64,000 nucleotides of DNA from the NCBI GenBank assembly GCA_009733715.1, contig WMKJ01000047.1, positions 33,999 through 97,998 of the forward strand, read 5' to 3'. Below, piece after piece: positions 63,412-64,000 of the stretch. How positions within the stretch are numbered: the first letter of the stretch is position 1; each line of letters opens with the position of its first letter. Source of the stretch: Herpomyces periplanetae. Its lineage: Eukaryota > Ascomycota > Laboulbeniomycetes > Herpomycetales > Herpomycetaceae. Under the pieces are notes generated by a model. That model was not told the origin of the DNA. It ran no database searches and saw only the letters and a program-made list of their open reading frames with translations. Position numbers and translations under genes: made by a program.

Positions 63412-64000
63412 ACACGACACGAGAATACACCTTACGGTGTGATAGAATGTGATGTGACTGAAAGCAAAGGGGATTACACCCGTCCGTGTGATAGTGAGTC
63501 GCAAATAAGATTTAGAGAAGGTATGGAGTGTATTAGATTCCGTTATAACATTGAGATCATCAAACTACAGACTCATTCTTGCTCACTATGCAAAGTATAT
63601 GATTCTGGTCCATACACTCTTCGCGTATTTGAATAGTATTTCACCATGCACGAGATATCGTAACGTAATTCTGCTATCGGTATGAGTTACCCGACCTATG
63701 GGTTCTTTGACAGATGGGAGATAAAAGGAATATAGTGGTAAAAGTGAGAATATCCAACCGCATTTTATTTGCACGTTCACTAAGTTAACTACTTTCATAC
63801 CTACATGTACATACAGATGAATTATGCCGGGGTTAACATACAGTGGGTAAAATGGGGAAAATCCGGAACAATCGAAGGATTGATACGACAAACTTTGGAA
63901 ATTAGGGTAATGCAAATGAAGTGGAAGGAAAAAGGTTCGGTTGATTTTTGTTTGCAGTGGGATAAAGTGTAAAATCTTTCCGGGTGGGACTCGGTTTGTG

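Larger units (their letters stand above)
60432..64000. other. 3.5-kb right end without a recognisable gene
   Basis: Sequence upstream of RAD21 to the window edge. The first few hundred bases should hold the RAD21 promoter. Short frames occur (61,881-62,069, 62,283-62,480, 62,734-63,027 minus, 63,439-63,636, 63,586-63,915 minus). None shows family motifs, splice continuity or convincing coding composition. Two simple-sequence tracts are listed separately. A gene continuing past the edge is possible. Confidence 0.45.

Noticed and set aside
1-64000. CRISPR arrays, bacterial operons, phage or prokaryotic defence genes.
   Set aside because: No direct-repeat/spacer pattern or prokaryotic gene structure. 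Spliced eukaryotic genes fill the coding half.

Overview
The window looks like fungal nuclear DNA. The genes are eukaryotic (cohesin, COPI, COPII, a Golgi Ca/Mn pump, a ribosome-assembly factor). They carry short introns (42-180 nt, mostly with GTAAGT donors and TACTGA- or CTAAC-like branch sites). A fungal-type ferric reductase and a RIB2-type deaminase are present, and RAD21 carries a separase site of the yeast type. The lineage cannot be fixed from sequence alone. All exon joins below were worked out by eye from splice signals, reading phase and family alignment.

The window has two halves. Positions 1 to about 36,200 are very AT-rich with no recognisable intact gene. This half is a graveyard: old copies of a repeat of roughly 0.9 kb lie in both orientations, a decayed Ty1/copia-like element lies at about 34.4-35.7 kb, and a possible non-LTR element remnant lies at about 31.1-32.8 kb. 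From about 36.2 kb the sequence changes abruptly into compact gene territory.

Gene layout from 36.5 kb: NOC1/MAK21-like (+) converges on PMR1-like Ca/Mn ATPase (-). PMR1 is divergent from SEC24 (+) across 2.5 kb. SEC24 converges on the COPI zeta subunit RET3 (-). RET3 is divergent from a seven-exon ferric reductase FRE (+) across 3 kb. FRE is followed in the same direction by one long reading frame that joins a STIMATE/TMEM110-type membrane domain to a riboflavin-type (RIB2-like) deaminase. That gene converges on RAD21 (-). The last 3.5 kb holds only short ORFs and simple repeats.

Functionally, PMR1, SEC24 and RET3 all serve ER-Golgi traffic. FRE is a flavohaem iron reductase that lies next to a riboflavin-pathway-type enzyme. 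The most unusual items are the STIMATE-deaminase fusion, the N-terminally short NOC1 with a 17-nt microexon, and the dispersed inverted-repeat family in the AT-rich half.
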